Both the position numbers and the translations under genes were made by a program. This document shows positions 13,928-20,441 of a stretch of DNA of 22,180 bases, piece after piece; the first letter of the stretch is position 1; each line of letters begins with the position of its first letter. Source of the stretch: Bacteroidota bacterium (GTDB taxonomy: Bacteria; Bacteroidota; Bacteroidia; Chitinophagales; Chitinophagaceae); NCBI GenBank assembly GCA_023412975.1, contig JAEZRB010000141.1:1-22180 (forward strand), written 5' to 3'. Under the pieces are notes generated by a model. That model did not search any database. It worked only from the letters and a program-made list of their open reading frames with translations, and was not told the DNA's origin.

Positions 13928-14193
13928 GAGCCACGAATCACACGAATGGCACTAATGGTGTTTTATGGGCTAACTATCTTTGTAATGTCAGGAGAGGCTT
14001 CAGTTCAGTAGTAAACTAATTCGTGTGATTAGTGCAATTCGTGGCCGCTCCCTGCAATTCGTGTAACTCGTGGCCCCACTTTATGCCGCCAGGCAGGAAC
14101 ACATAATCTATCATCTGTGCAATCCGTGTAATCCGTGGCCCCATTTCGTGCAATTCGTGCAATTCGTGGCTCCATCCTCCCTAATTTCGTGGC
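13928..14193. repeat. Degenerate TTCGTGCAA-type repeat block between rpsP and rimM
   Basis: Units built on ATTCGTG(C/T)AATTCGTGGC recur at about 14019-14045, 14053-14075, 14114-14141, 14147-14172 and 14184-14194. In the clearest copies the period is 9 bp (TTCGTGCAA TTCGTGCAA TTCGTGG). The first copy (about 13930-13959, CCACGAATCACACGAATGGC) is inverted relative to the rest and complementary to the copy at 14019-14045. Spacers are irregular and differ in sequence, so this is not a CRISPR array. The roughly 330-nt gap holds no other gene. Reading through the repeats would add 42 residues to rimM, which I reject. Confidence 0.8.
13975..13982 (+). promoter_or_regulatory. Possible -7 box within the rpsP-rimM gap
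   Basis: TATCTTTG is an exact TAnnTTTG match on the plus strand, in the unique-sequence island between the first (inverted) repeat copy and the later ones. It could drive rimM, with a leader of about 200 nt made mostly of repeats. No -33 element is clear. Confidence 0.35.
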
Positions 14194-14195
14194 TT

Positions 14196-14714
14196 ATGAC
14201 GGAGTATTTTAAGGTTGGAAAGTTTGCGGCAGCGCATGGGGTGGCAGGGCAACTGGTATTGCAACATGAACTCGGAAAAAGGACCGCGCTGACTGGTTTG
14301 CAGGCGATATTTATTGAAGAAAAAAAGAATTCCTTTCTTCCCTGGTTTGTACAATCCACCAAAATCAAATCCGACAACGAGATCTTCCTCTCACTTGAAG
14401 GAATTATTACCCGCGAAGCAGCCCTAAAACTGGTACAACAAAACGCATGGCTCACCGAGGCCGATTTCAAAAAGTTCGCTGCAAAATCAGCCCCGGCAAA
14501 CCTGCTGGGTTATTCCATAATTGATAACGGGAAAGTGTTGGGGCCTATCCTGGAAGTGATCGAACTACCACATCAGCTGCTTTGCCGTCTCGACATCCAG
14601 TCAAAGGAAGTACTGGTGCCGCTGAATGAGGCTTTCCTGCAAAAGATCGATCACCGCAAGAAACAGGTACTGGTTAAATTACCGGAAGGGCTGTTGGATA
14701 TTTACCTGGCCTGA
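14196..14714 (+). CDS. rimM: Ribosome maturation factor RimM
   Basis: RimM binds S19 and assists maturation of the 30S head and 16S rRNA processing. The 172-residue protein has the N-terminal motif YFKVGKFAAAHGVAGQLVLQ, matching the family G-x-H-G-xx-G pattern. It also has the C-terminal PRC-barrel part: NLLGYSIIDNGKVLGPILEV, LVPLNEAFLQKIDHRKKQVLV and LPEGLLDIYLA. The ATG at 14196 is chosen because similarity starts there; the open frame runs 42 codons further upstream, but through TTCGTG repeats. It follows rpsP, as is usual, but behind a terminator. Its 3' end overlaps the convergent DinB-superfamily gene by 41 nt. Confidence 0.93.
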   Translation: MTEYFKVGKFAAAHGVAGQLVLQHELGKRTALTGLQAIFIEEKKNSFLPWFVQSTKIKSDNEIFLSLEGIITREAALKLVQQNAWLTEADFKKFAAKSAPANLLGYSIIDNGKVLGPILEVIELPHQLLCRLDIQSKEVLVPLNEAFLQKIDHRKKQVLVKLPEGLLDIYLA

Positions 14715-15282
14715 TCTCACGGATGGCCAGCAGGGCATTTTCAAGCTGCACAAAATGGCGCTGTTCATGCGCGATCAGGAAGCGAAATACATCCCCTGTT
14801 TTTAATTTGATCAGTTTGGTCAGCGAAATCGGTGTGCGCAGGCTCCCGATATCTTTTTGTTTGGCCAGCTCCAGCAGGTCAAGCAACTGGTGCTGGTAAG
14901 TTAAAAACGAATCGATCACGGGCTTGGCATCCAGCAAGCGCGGCGGACGATGACCGCGTGGTGTTTTCATTTTATTCCTGACCTTCCCTGTTTCGGTGGG
15001 CTTCATCATATTGGTGAAGTAATTGCCAAACCAACCAGATTTGAACAACGCAACCGCGGGTTTATCAGCCTGCAGGGATTTTTCCAAAGCTGGATTGTAA
15101 AAACGATTATAGCTGTTCAGGTGTTCCAGGATCTCCACCACGCTCCATTTTCCTGGCGTGGGCTGCTCCAGTAACACACCGGGGTCGGCGGATTTGAGCT
15201 GGTTGACACGAAGAATCATTTCCCTGACATCCGACTGCAATTGGTCGAGTAATTCTATACTGTTGAACTTTTTCATTGTCAC
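14674..15282 (-). CDS. DinB superfamily (DinB_2/YfiT-like) putative metal-dependent protein
   Basis: A 202-residue four-helix-bundle protein of the DinB/YfiT superfamily, unrelated in sequence to the DNA polymerase DinB nearby. Members carry a metal bound by three histidines, and several act in thiol or bacillithiol chemistry or detoxification. The likely triad is visible: His54 in VVEILEHLNSYNRFY, and His172 and His176 in FLIAHEQRHFVQLEN. PTPGKWSVVEILEHL is the typical N-terminal motif. The substrate is unknown. It lies 66 nt downstream of the Crp/Fnr gene on the same strand but has its own -7 box. Its last codons overlap the end of rimM. The start could also be Met3 (15276). Confidence 0.88.
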   Translation of the reverse strand: MTMKKFNSIELLDQLQSDVREMILRVNQLKSADPGVLLEQPTPGKWSVVEILEHLNSYNRFYNPALEKSLQADKPAVALFKSGWFGNYFTNMMKPTETGKVRNKMKTPRGHRPPRLLDAKPVIDSFLTYQHQLLDLLELAKQKDIGSLRTPISLTKLIKLKTGDVFRFLIAHEQRHFVQLENALLAIREIRPGKYPTALPVI

Positions 15283-15293
15283 TTAATTTTACA

Positions 15294-15301
15294 CAAACCT
15301 A
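15294..15301 (-). promoter_or_regulatory. Predicted -7 box of the DinB-superfamily gene
   Basis: TAGGTTTG on the minus strand is an exact TAnnTTTG match, 11 nt before the first ATG. The implied leader is very short. No TTG at the right -33 distance was found. Confidence 0.45.
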
Positions 15302-15317
15302 GCACGGCTGTCAAAGA

Positions 15318-15343
15318 AAAATCTTGGCATTTTCTAAGATTTT
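15318..15343 (-). terminator. Weak hairpin after the Crp/Fnr gene
   Basis: AAAATCTT (15318-15325) and AAGATTTT (15336-15343) form an 8-bp AT-rich stem with a 10-nt loop, a few bases after the regulator stop on the minus strand. One more T and then CTTTG follow. It is only a marginal terminator. Confidence 0.35.
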
Positions 15344-15348
15344 CGCGT

Positions 15349-15933
15349 TTACAAACGAACGGTACCTAATAATTTACTAAATGTTGTCGCATCGATACCC
15401 AGGTATGACGCCAGGTACTTATGTGGTATCAATTGTAATACATGCGGGCTGCGTTTCAACAGGGCTTTGAACTTTTCCTCCGCACTATAACATTGCAGTT
15501 CGATCTGGCGCTCCAGCACACCTTTTAATATATAACTGGTTTGAAGCAGGATCATCTTCTGGATATTGGGATATTGATCCATCATCTGGCTGATGTTCTT
15601 ATAGGTGGTGCGTAGGAACCGGCTGGCGGTAAGCGTTTCCATAAAACATTTGGATGGTGTCTGGGTAAGAAACGAATCCGCCAGGCCCGAAAATGAAGGT
15701 GCATAAGTGAAAACGATCGTGGCTTCCTGCCTGTCATCACCCACGTAATAACCGCGCTGGATGCCTTCCAGAACAAAATAAAGATATCGTTCTGTCTCAC
15801 CCGCTGCGGTGAGAATTGTCTTTCGCTTACATTCAAAAGGCTGCCATCCGGAAGTAAATGCTGCCAGTTCCTCCTCCTTCAAAGGATAAATCGCAGAAAT
15901 AAACTTTTCTAAAACCGAAGTATCAACCATCAT
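15349..15933 (-). CDS. Crp/Fnr family transcriptional regulator
   Basis: A 194-residue regulator with an N-terminal cyclic-nucleotide-binding-like beta-roll and a C-terminal helix-turn-helix. The beta-roll part includes FECKRKTILTAAGETERYLY, FVLEGIQRGYYV and FTYAPSFSGLADSFL. A long dimer helix with LKGVLERQIELQCYSAEEKF follows. The recognition region is LIPHKYLASYLGIDATTFSK near the end. There is no Fnr-type cysteine cluster, and the cAMP phosphate-binding signature is not intact, so the ligand is unknown. This compact group is common in Bacteroidota, often beside small enzymes such as the DinB-superfamily protein downstream. Two adjacent ATG codons (15933 and 15930) are possible starts. Confidence 0.9.
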   Translation of the reverse strand: MMVDTSVLEKFISAIYPLKEEELAAFTSGWQPFECKRKTILTAAGETERYLYFVLEGIQRGYYVGDDRQEATIVFTYAPSFSGLADSFLTQTPSKCFMETLTASRFLRTTYKNISQMMDQYPNIQKMILLQTSYILKGVLERQIELQCYSAEEKFKALLKRSPHVLQLIPHKYLASYLGIDATTFSKLLGTVRL

Positions 15934-15937
15934 TAAA

Positions 15938-15945
15938 CAAAAATA
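15938..15945 (-). promoter_or_regulatory. Predicted -7 box of the Crp/Fnr gene, at leaderless spacing
   Basis: TATTTTTG on the minus strand is an exact TAnnTTTG match whose final G (15938) is only 4 nt before the ATG at 15933. Bacteroidota transcripts start a few bases after this box, so the mRNA should begin at or next to the start codon. Confidence 0.5.
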
Positions 15946-16012
15946 GAGATATGAAGATACAAGACATGCTCCTCATAATATCGACACACCACGGTGACTT
16001 GTAGGCTCTCCC

Positions 16013-16020
16013 TTATTTTG
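16013..16020 (+). promoter_or_regulatory. Predicted -7 box of dinB
   Basis: TTATTTTG matches TAnnTTTG at 7 of 8 positions and lies 27 nt before the GTG start proposed for dinB. It lies downstream of the earlier in-frame ATG at 15994, which argues that the ATG is not used. Confidence 0.4.
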
Positions 16021-16047
16021 TACCTTGCCCTGTACGTTCTTTATCCC

Positions 16048-17220
16048 GTGACCCCGGTACCGCGTCATATCGCCCATTTCGACCTCGACTCATTCTTCGT
16101 GGCTGTCGAGATCATCAATAATCCATCGCTAAAAGGCAAGCCCATCATCGTAGGCGGCACCAGCGACAGGGGTGTTGTATCGACCTGCAGCTATGAAGCC
16201 CGGAAATTTGGTGTGCATTCAGCCATGCCGATGCGCACGGCTGTCAAGCTGTGTCCGCAGGCCATCCTGCTCCGGGGAAGTATGAACCAGTATAGCAAGT
16301 ATTCAAGGTGGGTAACCGATATCATTGCTTCCAAAGTGCCTTTGTTTGAAAAAGCGTCCATCGATGAGTTTTACTGTGACCTGACCGGCATGGATAAATT
16401 TTTTAAGGTCAGCCAGTACACGCGGGAGCTGCGTGAGCTTATTATTAAAGAAACAGGGCTGCCAATCTCCTGCGGGTTGTCGTCGGCCAAGTTCATCAGC
16501 AAAATTGCCACCAACGAAGCAAAACCAAACGGCTTCCTGGAAGTGCCACATGGCCGGGAAAAAGATTTTCTATGGCCCCTGAAAATAGAAAAGATCAATG
16601 GCGTGGGAAAGCAAACAGAACAGCAATTGAAGAGCTTTGGTATCTATACCATCGAAGATATTGCCCGCACGCCAGTAGAGATCCTTGAAAGATATGTTGG
16701 AAGCTGGGGGCAGTCCTTATGGCAAAAAGCACACGGGATAGGCAGCGCGGATATCGAGACTGACTGGGAACAAAAAAGTATGAGCCGGGAAAACACTTTT
16801 CATGAGAACATCTCGGACATCGGATTATTGCACAGTGAACTGGTAAGACTGACCGAACAAAATGCGTATGACCTGCGTAGTGATGAGAAAATGACAGGTT
16901 GTGTGACGGTTAAAGTGAGGTATCCCGATTTTGAGACCGTTTCCCGGCAGGAAACGATAGACTATACTTCGCTTGATGACCTGTTGATCGCAAAGGTGAA
17001 AGATCTTTTCAATAAGCTCCACCGCAAGGGTCAACCAGTCAGGCTGCTTGGCGTTCGTTTCAGCCAATTGATCCCTTTCACGTTGCAAATGAACCTGTTC
17101 AATAACAACGAGGAAAAGCTCAACCTCTACAAAGCCGTTGATGAAATCAAGGACCGTTTTGGGGTTAAATCGATAAAAAAAGCGGCTGCGGCCAGAAACA
17201 ACACGCGGAATTCCGAATAA
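16048..17220 (+). CDS. dinB: DNA polymerase IV (Y-family, DinB)
   Basis: A translesion DNA polymerase that copies past damaged bases with low fidelity. The family signatures are in order: RHIAHFDLDSFFVAVEI at the N-terminus with the first catalytic Asp, YEARKFGVHSAMPMRTA, and the palm motif ASIDEFYCDLTG with the second Asp/Glu pair. The helix-hairpin-helix region EKINGVGKQTEQQLKSFGI follows, then the little-finger domain. From the GTG at 16048 the protein is 390 residues, close to family size. The frame is open to an ATG at 15994, but those 18 extra residues resemble no Pol IV and would precede the predicted promoter. No LexA box was recognised, and it has no mutagenesis-cassette partner. Confidence 0.93.
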   Translation: MTPVPRHIAHFDLDSFFVAVEIINNPSLKGKPIIVGGTSDRGVVSTCSYEARKFGVHSAMPMRTAVKLCPQAILLRGSMNQYSKYSRWVTDIIASKVPLFEKASIDEFYCDLTGMDKFFKVSQYTRELRELIIKETGLPISCGLSSAKFISKIATNEAKPNGFLEVPHGREKDFLWPLKIEKINGVGKQTEQQLKSFGIYTIEDIARTPVEILERYVGSWGQSLWQKAHGIGSADIETDWEQKSMSRENTFHENISDIGLLHSELVRLTEQNAYDLRSDEKMTGCVTVKVRYPDFETVSRQETIDYTSLDDLLIAKVKDLFNKLHRKGQPVRLLGVRFSQLIPFTLQMNLFNNNEEKLNLYKAVDEIKDRFGVKSIKKAAAARNNTRNSE

Positions 17221-17232
17221 AACCATAGTCCT

Positions 17233-17240
17233 TATCTTCG
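17233..17240 (+). promoter_or_regulatory. Possible -7 box of the M20 peptidase gene
   Basis: TATCTTCG matches TAnnTTTG at 7 of 8 positions, 40 nt before the ATG and 12 nt after the dinB stop. There is no clear -33 element. Confidence 0.35.
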
Positions 17241-17280
17241 CCCCTCCAGAAAAGATTATTCATCGCTTAATTCAATTATA

Positions 17281-18645
17281 ATGCAAGCTTGGAAAGAATA
17301 CCAGGAGAAAAACAAGGATCGCTTTTTACAGGAAATGCTCGATTTACTCCGGATACCCTCTGTTAGCGCAAAGAGTGAACACAAGGAAGATATGCAGAAA
17401 TGCGCCGAAGCAGTGAAGAAGAGTTTGATAGATGCGGGTTGTGACCGCGCCGAAGTAATGCCGACCGCTGGTCACCCGGTGGTTTTTGGAGAAAAGATTA
17501 TAGACCCGTCCAAGCCTACAGTATTGGTTTATGGACACTATGATGTACAGCCGCCGGAACCGCTTGAACTTTGGACCAACCCGCCATTTGAACCCAAGAT
17601 CATCGATGGAAAAGTGTATGCACGCGGATCTGCTGATGACAAGGGTCAGTTCTTCATGCACGTCAAAGCCCTTGAGACCCTGGTAAAGACCAATACCATG
17701 TCGACCAATATCAAGTTCCTGATCGAAGGTGAAGAGGAAGTGGGTTCACCCAACCTGGCCAAGTTTGTTGCTGCTAATAAAGACCTGTTAAAAGCCGATG
17801 TTATCCTGATCAGTGACAGCGCGATGCTTAGCCTTGAGAATCCTTCCCTGGATACAGGCGTTCGTGGGCTGAGTTATATACAGGTGGAAGTGACCGGCGC
17901 TAATCGCGATCTGCATAGCGGAACGTATGGTGGCGCTGTGGCCAACCCGATCACGATATTGGCCAGGATGATCGCTTCCTGTCACGATGAAAACAATCAT
18001 ATTACCATCCCGGGATTTTATGATGATGTGGTAGTGGCCAGCGAGGAAGAAAGAGCGCTGATCAACAAAGCCCCTTATAATGAAAAGGAATATATGGACG
18101 AACTGGGCGTGAAAGAACTCTGGGGTGAAAAAGGATATACCACTTATGAAAGAACCGGCATCCGTCCAACCCTTGAAGTGAATGGCATCTGGGGAGGCTA
18201 TACCGGCGAAGGAGCCAAAACGGTGCTGCCCTCCAAGGCTTTTGCAAAAATTTCTGCAAGACTTGTACCTAATCAATCCTCAGATAAAATAACCGAAAAA
18301 CTGTTGAGCTACTTTAAATCCATTGCCCCAAAATCGGTAACTGTAAAAGCAGAACTGCACCATGGTGGGGAACCTTACATGACGCCGATCGACAGCAAGG
18401 GATACAAGGCGGCATCAAAAGCGGTGGAAACTACATTTGGCAAAGCCCCCATACCTGTACGAGGAGGAGGCAGTATTCCAATTTGTTCCATTCTTGAAAA
18501 GGAGCTTGGGATTAAAATAGTCTTTATGGGTTTTGGTCTCGACACCGACAATCTTCATAGCCCTAACGAAAAATATAATATCGATAACTATTATAAGGGT
18601 ATAGAAACAATCCCCTATTTCCATAAATTTTTTGCGAACGCGTAA
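17281..18645 (+). CDS. M20 family dipeptidase (CNDP-like metallopeptidase)
   Basis: A cytoplasmic zinc-dependent peptidase that probably hydrolyses dipeptides. The 454-residue protein has the M20 catalytic domain: VLVYGHYDVQPPEP with His86 and Asp88, YARGSADDKGQ with the bridging Asp near 119, and the glutamate stretch LIEGEEEVGS (148-157). The lid/dimer domain includes SYIQVEVTGANRDLHSGTYG and PITILARMI. The late motif DTDNLHSPNE supplies the last metal-binding His. DVQPPEPLELW and the overall length match the cytosolic nonspecific dipeptidase/carnosinase-like group better than DapE or ArgE. No signal peptide is seen. It ends at a strong terminator. Confidence 0.93.
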   Translation: MQAWKEYQEKNKDRFLQEMLDLLRIPSVSAKSEHKEDMQKCAEAVKKSLIDAGCDRAEVMPTAGHPVVFGEKIIDPSKPTVLVYGHYDVQPPEPLELWTNPPFEPKIIDGKVYARGSADDKGQFFMHVKALETLVKTNTMSTNIKFLIEGEEEVGSPNLAKFVAANKDLLKADVILISDSAMLSLENPSLDTGVRGLSYIQVEVTGANRDLHSGTYGGAVANPITILARMIASCHDENNHITIPGFYDDVVVASEEERALINKAPYNEKEYMDELGVKELWGEKGYTTYERTGIRPTLEVNGIWGGYTGEGAKTVLPSKAFAKISARLVPNQSSDKITEKLLSYFKSIAPKSVTVKAELHHGGEPYMTPIDSKGYKAASKAVETTFGKAPIPVRGGGSIPICSILEKELGIKIVFMGFGLDTDNLHSPNEKYNIDNYYKGIETIPYFHKFFANA

Positions 18646-18682
18646 ACGTTCAAATAGGAAATCATTACCAACCGCTTTAATT

Positions 18683-18710
18683 AACCTCGCCTGTTCGGGC
18701 GGGGTTTTTT
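18683..18710 (+). terminator. Intrinsic terminator of the M20 peptidase gene
   Basis: AACCTCGCC (18683-18691) pairs with GGCGGGGTT (18698-18706) with one G-T pair, with a TGTTCG loop and a T-run to 18710. The last T of the run is also the first base of the next gene's -7 box. Confidence 0.8.
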
Positions 18711-18717
18711 AATTTTG
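18710..18717 (+). promoter_or_regulatory. Predicted -7 box of hslR, at leaderless spacing
   Basis: TAATTTTG is an exact TAnnTTTG match whose G is 6 nt before the A of the ATG at 18723. The box abuts the terminator T-run of the preceding gene. The transcript would begin at or next to the start codon. Confidence 0.5.
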
Positions 18718-18722
18718 CAAGG

Positions 18723-19109
18723 ATGAGTGAGAAAGAAAAATTGAGACTCGACAAATACCTTTGGTCCATACGCCTTTTCAAGACCAGGACCCTGGCCGCT
18801 GCAGCCTGCGATACGGGAAAGGTAAAATACAACGGCCTGCAGGCAAAAGCTTCCAAAAACGTGCAGGTGGGTGACGAGTATGAAATAAAAACGGAGGCTA
18901 AACGCTGGCGTATCAAAGTAATGGGTTTACTGGAAAAAAGAGTGGCCTATGCTGAGGCAATTAAATACTATGTTGACATTACGCCTGCTGAAGAAATAGA
19001 ACGGCTACAATACCAGGCCGCGAGTTTTCATACCGGTAAAAGGCCAAGCAAGATCGGCCGGCCTACCAAAAAAGAAAGAAGAGACCTGGATGATTTTTTT
19101 GGAGAATAA
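18723..19109 (+). CDS. hslR: S4-domain RNA-binding protein, Hsp15-like
   Basis: A 128-residue protein with an N-terminal S4 RNA-binding domain: LRLDKYLWSIRLFKTRTLAA, then CDTGKVKYNGLQAKASKNVQVGDEYEI (about 29-55). The Hsp15 (HslR) group binds the free 50S subunit with nascent chain attached and helps recycle stalled ribosomes. The C-terminal basic tail, TGKRPSKIGRPTKKERRDLD, is characteristic of this group and distinguishes it from pseudouridine synthases, which would carry a catalytic domain. It has its own -7 box directly after the terminator of the upstream gene, and is followed after 29 nt by the small lipoprotein gene. Confidence 0.9.
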   Translation: MSEKEKLRLDKYLWSIRLFKTRTLAAAACDTGKVKYNGLQAKASKNVQVGDEYEIKTEAKRWRIKVMGLLEKRVAYAEAIKYYVDITPAEEIERLQYQAASFHTGKRPSKIGRPTKKERRDLDDFFGE

Positions 19110-19138
19110 GTTTTTTAACTAACAAGCCTTTACCTTTC

Positions 19139-19525
19139 ATGCGTCTTTGCCGATTTATAACCCTGATTATTCTTTTATCTCTATTCTCCCTGTCCTGCGC
19201 AAAAAGCAGTAAGGAAAAAGACCGCGAAGCACCAGTTGTGACCATAGAGGAACCTGTACCCAATGCCATTGTTACCGGAGGACAGGTTTTAAATATTCGT
19301 GGCACTGTTGCCGACAACGAATACATCCATGAGATACATATCGAGATCAGCAATCTTCAGACCGGGGAAGAATACCTTCACATCCATATACACCCGACAT
19401 CCGGTACACATTCTTTCAGTCAAGCTTTTAAACCAGTCAGCGGCATTAGCTACCTCGTCAGGGTTATCGCCGAAGATCCATCGAATAATGTTTCGTCACA
19501 AAAAGTGGAGTTCAGCGCCATTTGA
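19139..19525 (+). CDS. Small putative lipoprotein with an Ig-like domain
   Basis: A 128-residue protein with a clear lipoprotein signal: MRLCRF, a hydrophobic stretch ITLIILLSLFSLS, then Cys20 followed by AKSSKEKDRE. The mature part starts APVVTIEEPVPNAIVTGGQV and has the strand pattern of an Ig/fibronectin-like beta sandwich, with SYLVRVIAEDPSNNVSS at the end. A middle segment is rich in alternating histidines (EYIHEIHIEI, EYLHIHIHP, GTHSF), which could bind metal. It resembles DUF4625-like Bacteroidota lipoproteins, but I cannot assign the family firmly. The site is probably the periplasmic or outer-membrane face. It follows hslR by 29 nt and may be co-transcribed with it. Confidence 0.8.
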   Translation: MRLCRFITLIILLSLFSLSCAKSSKEKDREAPVVTIEEPVPNAIVTGGQVLNIRGTVADNEYIHEIHIEISNLQTGEEYLHIHIHPTSGTHSFSQAFKPVSGISYLVRVIAEDPSNNVSSQKVEFSAI

Positions 19526-19578
19526 AGTTCGGTTGATCTGTCAAACTAAAACAGGACATGACAACGCCTGATACCCCT

Positions 19579-19604
19579 TAACTTCTAACTCTAACTTATC
19601 TTTG
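19579..19604 (+). promoter_or_regulatory. Period-6/7 repeat with embedded trmD -7 box
   Basis: Three near-copies of TAACTTC (TAACTTC, TAACTC, TAACTT) lie at about 19579-19598. They run straight into TATCTTTG (19597-19604), an exact TAnnTTTG match 32 nt before the trmD ATG. The -33 zone lies in the repeats, and no TTG is evident. Confidence 0.5.
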
Positions 19605-19636
19605 ATCGCAAGCATCCCAATAGATGCCGCCCGAAT

Positions 19637-20314
19637 ATGCGAATCGATATCATCACCGTTGTACCAGACCTTCTAAAGAGCCCGTTCGAGCATAGTATCA
19701 TGAAACGTGCACAGGCGAAAGGCCTTCTCGAAGTACATACCCATAATTTGCGGAAATGGGCGATCAATAACCAGGGGCAGGTGGACGACTACCAGTATGG
19801 CGGTGGCGCAGGCATGGTGATGATGTGTGAACCGCTGGCCAACGCAATTGAAGAATTATCAGCTGAAAGAAAATACGACGAGATCATATACCTCTCACCG
19901 GACGGCCAGACTTTTGATCAAAAAATGGCCAATACGCTTTCATTAAAAGAAAACCTGTTGATGATATGCGGTCATTATAAAGGGATCGACGAAAGGATAC
20001 GACAACATTTTGTCACTAAAGAGATCTCTATTGGCGACTACGTATTGAGTGGCGGCGAACTGGCTGCTGCTGTGCTGGTAGATGCCATCGGACGCCTGTT
20101 GCCAGGTGTATTGAATGATGAAACCTCCGCGCTTTTTGATTCTTACCAGGACAACCTGCTCGCTCCACCCGTTTACACCCGCCCCGCTGAATTTCGTGGC
20201 TGGAAAGTCCCCGACATCTTATTAAGTGGTGATCCCAAAAAAGTAGATGAATGGCGAAATGAACAGGCCCTTCAACGCACAAGGGAAAGAAGACCCGGCA
20301 TGATAGAAGAATAA
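19637..20314 (+). CDS. trmD: tRNA (guanine-37-N1)-methyltransferase TrmD
   Basis: TrmD methylates G37 next to the anticodon of several tRNAs using S-adenosylmethionine, preventing +1 frameshifts. The 225-residue SPOUT enzyme begins MRIDIITVVPDLLKSPFEHS. The trefoil-knot motifs are YGGGAGMVMMCEP, IIYLSPDGQTFDQ, LLMICGHYKGIDERI and IGDYVLSGGELAAAVLVDAI. The C-terminal part includes PPVYTRPAEFRGWKVPDILL and LSGDPKKVDEWR. In many bacteria it sits in rpsP-rimM-trmD-rplS. Here it is 4.9 kb from rimM with its own predicted promoter, and rplS does not follow. Confidence 0.96.
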   Translation: MRIDIITVVPDLLKSPFEHSIMKRAQAKGLLEVHTHNLRKWAINNQGQVDDYQYGGGAGMVMMCEPLANAIEELSAERKYDEIIYLSPDGQTFDQKMANTLSLKENLLMICGHYKGIDERIRQHFVTKEISIGDYVLSGGELAAAVLVDAIGRLLPGVLNDETSALFDSYQDNLLAPPVYTRPAEFRGWKVPDILLSGDPKKVDEWRNEQALQRTRERRPGMIEE

Positions 20315-20441
20315 GGACCAACAAATATTCTGCAGTTTTGAATCAAAATAACCCTGCTCAACCGTTTGCACCAATTTCATTCTCACTGCTTTGCTATTGA
20401 TTATTTCGTGAACTTGCAGCAACATAAAAAATCAGCAAACT

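Noticed and set aside
14017..14193. Possible CRISPR array in the rpsP-rimM gap
   Set aside because: The units are short, degenerate and partly contiguous, with irregular spacers and one inverted copy. No cas gene is present.
14070..14195. N-terminal extension of RimM by 42 residues
   Set aside because: The extra residues translate TTCGTG-type repeats, and family similarity begins exactly at the ATG at 14196.
15994..16047. N-terminal extension of DNA polymerase IV from an upstream ATG
   Set aside because: The hydrophobic 18 residues do not resemble the family and precede the predicted -7 box. The GTG at 16048 gives the usual N-terminus.
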